Part shown: in pieces, positions 5,362 through 6,222 of the stretch
How positions within the stretch are numbered: position 1 is the first letter of the stretch
Layout: each line of letters begins with the position of its first letter
Assembly (NCBI GenBank): GCA_938091145.1
Contig: CALKMS010000098.1
Coordinates: forward strand, 1-6,222
Reading direction: 5' to 3'
Length of the DNA stretch: 6,222 nucleotides
Origin: an uncultured bacterium
GTDB lineage: Bacteria; Actinomycetota; Aquicultoria; SKW223; CALKMS01
Notes under the pieces: generated by a model
What the model was told of the DNA's origin: nothing
The model's database searches: none
The model's input: the letters and a program-made list of their open reading frames with translations, nothing else
Made by a program: the position numbers and the translations under genes

Positions 5362-6222
5362 ATGGAAAGTTTAAAACCGGAAACGAAAGAAAAGATTCTT
5401 TCGGGGGCAAAAAGGATCGTAGTTAAGGTTGGTACAAGCGTTCTCGCTGGCAAAAATGGCCGTTTAAATTTGGATCGCTTGGAAAGCATTGCTAATCAAA
5501 TTGGCTGGTTAATGGGTCAAGGTAAAAAATGTGTTTTGGTCACATCCGGAGCGATTGCGGCTGGGGTAGAGAGACTGGGTTTAAAGTCGCGTCCGAAAGC
5601 GATGGCTTCCTTACAGGCAGCAGCTTCAGTCGGGCAATCAATTTTAATGAAACATTACGATACTTACTTTTTTCGATTGGGAATTCCTGTAGGCCAAATT
5701 CTTTTGACTCAGCATGATCTGGTTTATCGTTCGAGTTATTTAAATGCTCGCAACACTTTCAATCGTCTCTTTGAGCTTGGGGTTTTGCCGATTGTTAATG
5801 AAAATGACGCCACTGCTGTGGAAGAAATTCGTTACGGGGATAACGACGCCTTGAGCGCCATGGTTGCTTGTTCAATTGGTGCTGACTTGTTGGTTATCCT
5901 GACTGACACCGATGGTTTTTTTGATAGCAAGGGAAGGTTGGTTCAAGAGGTGAAAGAAGTTACTCCTTCTCTATACCAGCAGGCTGGTGGAGCTGGAAGT
6001 GCTTTTTCTTCTGGGGGAATGGTTACCAAACTGGAAGCTGCTTTGATGGCTTCTTCAGCTGGGATTGCAATGGTGATTGCTAACGGTTTAAAAAAAGATG
6101 TCTTGAAAAGAGTTGTGGAGGGTAAAGAAGGGACTTTTTTTCATCCTCAACCCCATTCATTAACTGGCCGAAAACTTTGGATAGCATTTGTTGTCCCACC
6201 TAAAGGACGGGTAACGGTTGAT
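5362..6222 (+). CDS. proB: Glutamate 5-kinase, 3' end beyond the window
   Basis: ProB phosphorylates L-glutamate with ATP to glutamate 5-phosphate, the first and usually proline-inhibited step of proline synthesis, in the cytoplasm. The frame is open to the last base, giving 287 residues of a protein normally near 370. The amino acid kinase domain is nearly complete. KVGTSVL (22-28) contains the catalytic Lys22; TSGAIAAG starts at 61; NENDA (146-150) holds the substrate-binding Asp149; YGDNDALSA (158-166) includes Asn161; LTDTDG is at 180-185; and GGMVTKLEA (218-226) contains Lys223. These correspond to E. coli Lys10, Ser50, Asp137, Asn149, Thr169-Asp170 and Lys217. The window ends where the C-terminal PUA domain should begin (KGRVTVD, 281-287). 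The partner gene proA probably lies downstream, as is usual, but is not visible. Placement after obg is common in Gram-positive bacteria. Confidence 0.96.
   Translation, partial: MESLKPETKEKILSGAKRIVVKVGTSVLAGKNGRLNLDRLESIANQIGWLMGQGKKCVLVTSGAIAAGVERLGLKSRPKAMASLQAAASVGQSILMKHYDTYFFRLGIPVGQILLTQHDLVYRSSYLNARNTFNRLFELGVLPIVNENDATAVEEIRYGDNDALSAMVACSIGADLLVILTDTDGFFDSKGRLVQEVKEVTPSLYQQAGGAGSAFSSGGMVTKLEAALMASSAGIAMVIANGLKKDVLKRVVEGKEGTFFHPQPHSLTGRKLWIAFVVPPKGRVTVD

Noticed and set aside
4073..5410. Four minus-strand reading frames opposite obg
   Set aside because: The sense strand encodes a complete, fully motif-supported Obg. The antisense products are compositional by-products of its Gly-rich and coding bias.
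5529..5717. Plus-strand 62-codon reading frame within proB
   Set aside because: It is in the wrong frame inside the conserved kinase domain of ProB, which is open through the whole stretch.

Overview
This is a bacterial chromosomal window carrying housekeeping genes, all on the + strand and closely packed. It is moderately AT-rich by eye. Shine-Dalgarno sequences are easy to see, and one strong intrinsic terminator is present. There are no rRNA or tRNA genes, CRISPR arrays, insertion sequences or phage genes. The order radical-SAM protein / DUF2344 protein / rplU / rpmA / obg / proB resembles the conserved rplU-rpmA-obg neighbourhood of Firmicutes and Actinobacteria. The usual ribonuclease G/E gene between the DUF2344 gene and rplU is missing, and so is the prp (ysxB) protease gene between rplU and rpmA. 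The phylum cannot be fixed from this window. A Gram-positive-related or deep-branching, probably uncultured lineage is a guess.

Layout. Bases 2-571 hold the 3' part of an unrecognised gene with one hydrophobic segment near its C-terminus. Bases 540-2369 encode a TIGR03960-type radical SAM protein with an N-terminal B12-binding-like domain. Bases 2362-3033 encode its usual partner, a TIGR03936/DUF2344 protein. These three reading frames overlap end to end and look co-transcribed. A candidate promoter at 3051-3079 then begins the ribosomal unit: rplU (L21, 3102-3662, with an unusual 81-residue basic tail) and rpmA (L27, 3684-3923, TTG start). A 167-base gap follows, containing a possible extended -10 promoter and a clear rho-independent terminator at 4032-4058. 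The obg GTPase gene (4091-5344) and proB (5362 to the window edge, 3' end missing) follow, 17 bases apart and probably co-transcribed.

How they work together. L21 and L27 are large-subunit ribosomal proteins, and Obg is a GTPase involved in 50S assembly and stress control. ProB starts proline synthesis and is a common neighbour of obg without a shared function. The radical SAM/DUF2344 pair is conserved but uncharacterised; its repeated location beside these genes hints at a ribosome- or RNA-linked role. I see no clearly new system. The points most worth checking are the L21 tail, the leader and terminator before obg, and the out-of-frame ATG just before the rpmA start.
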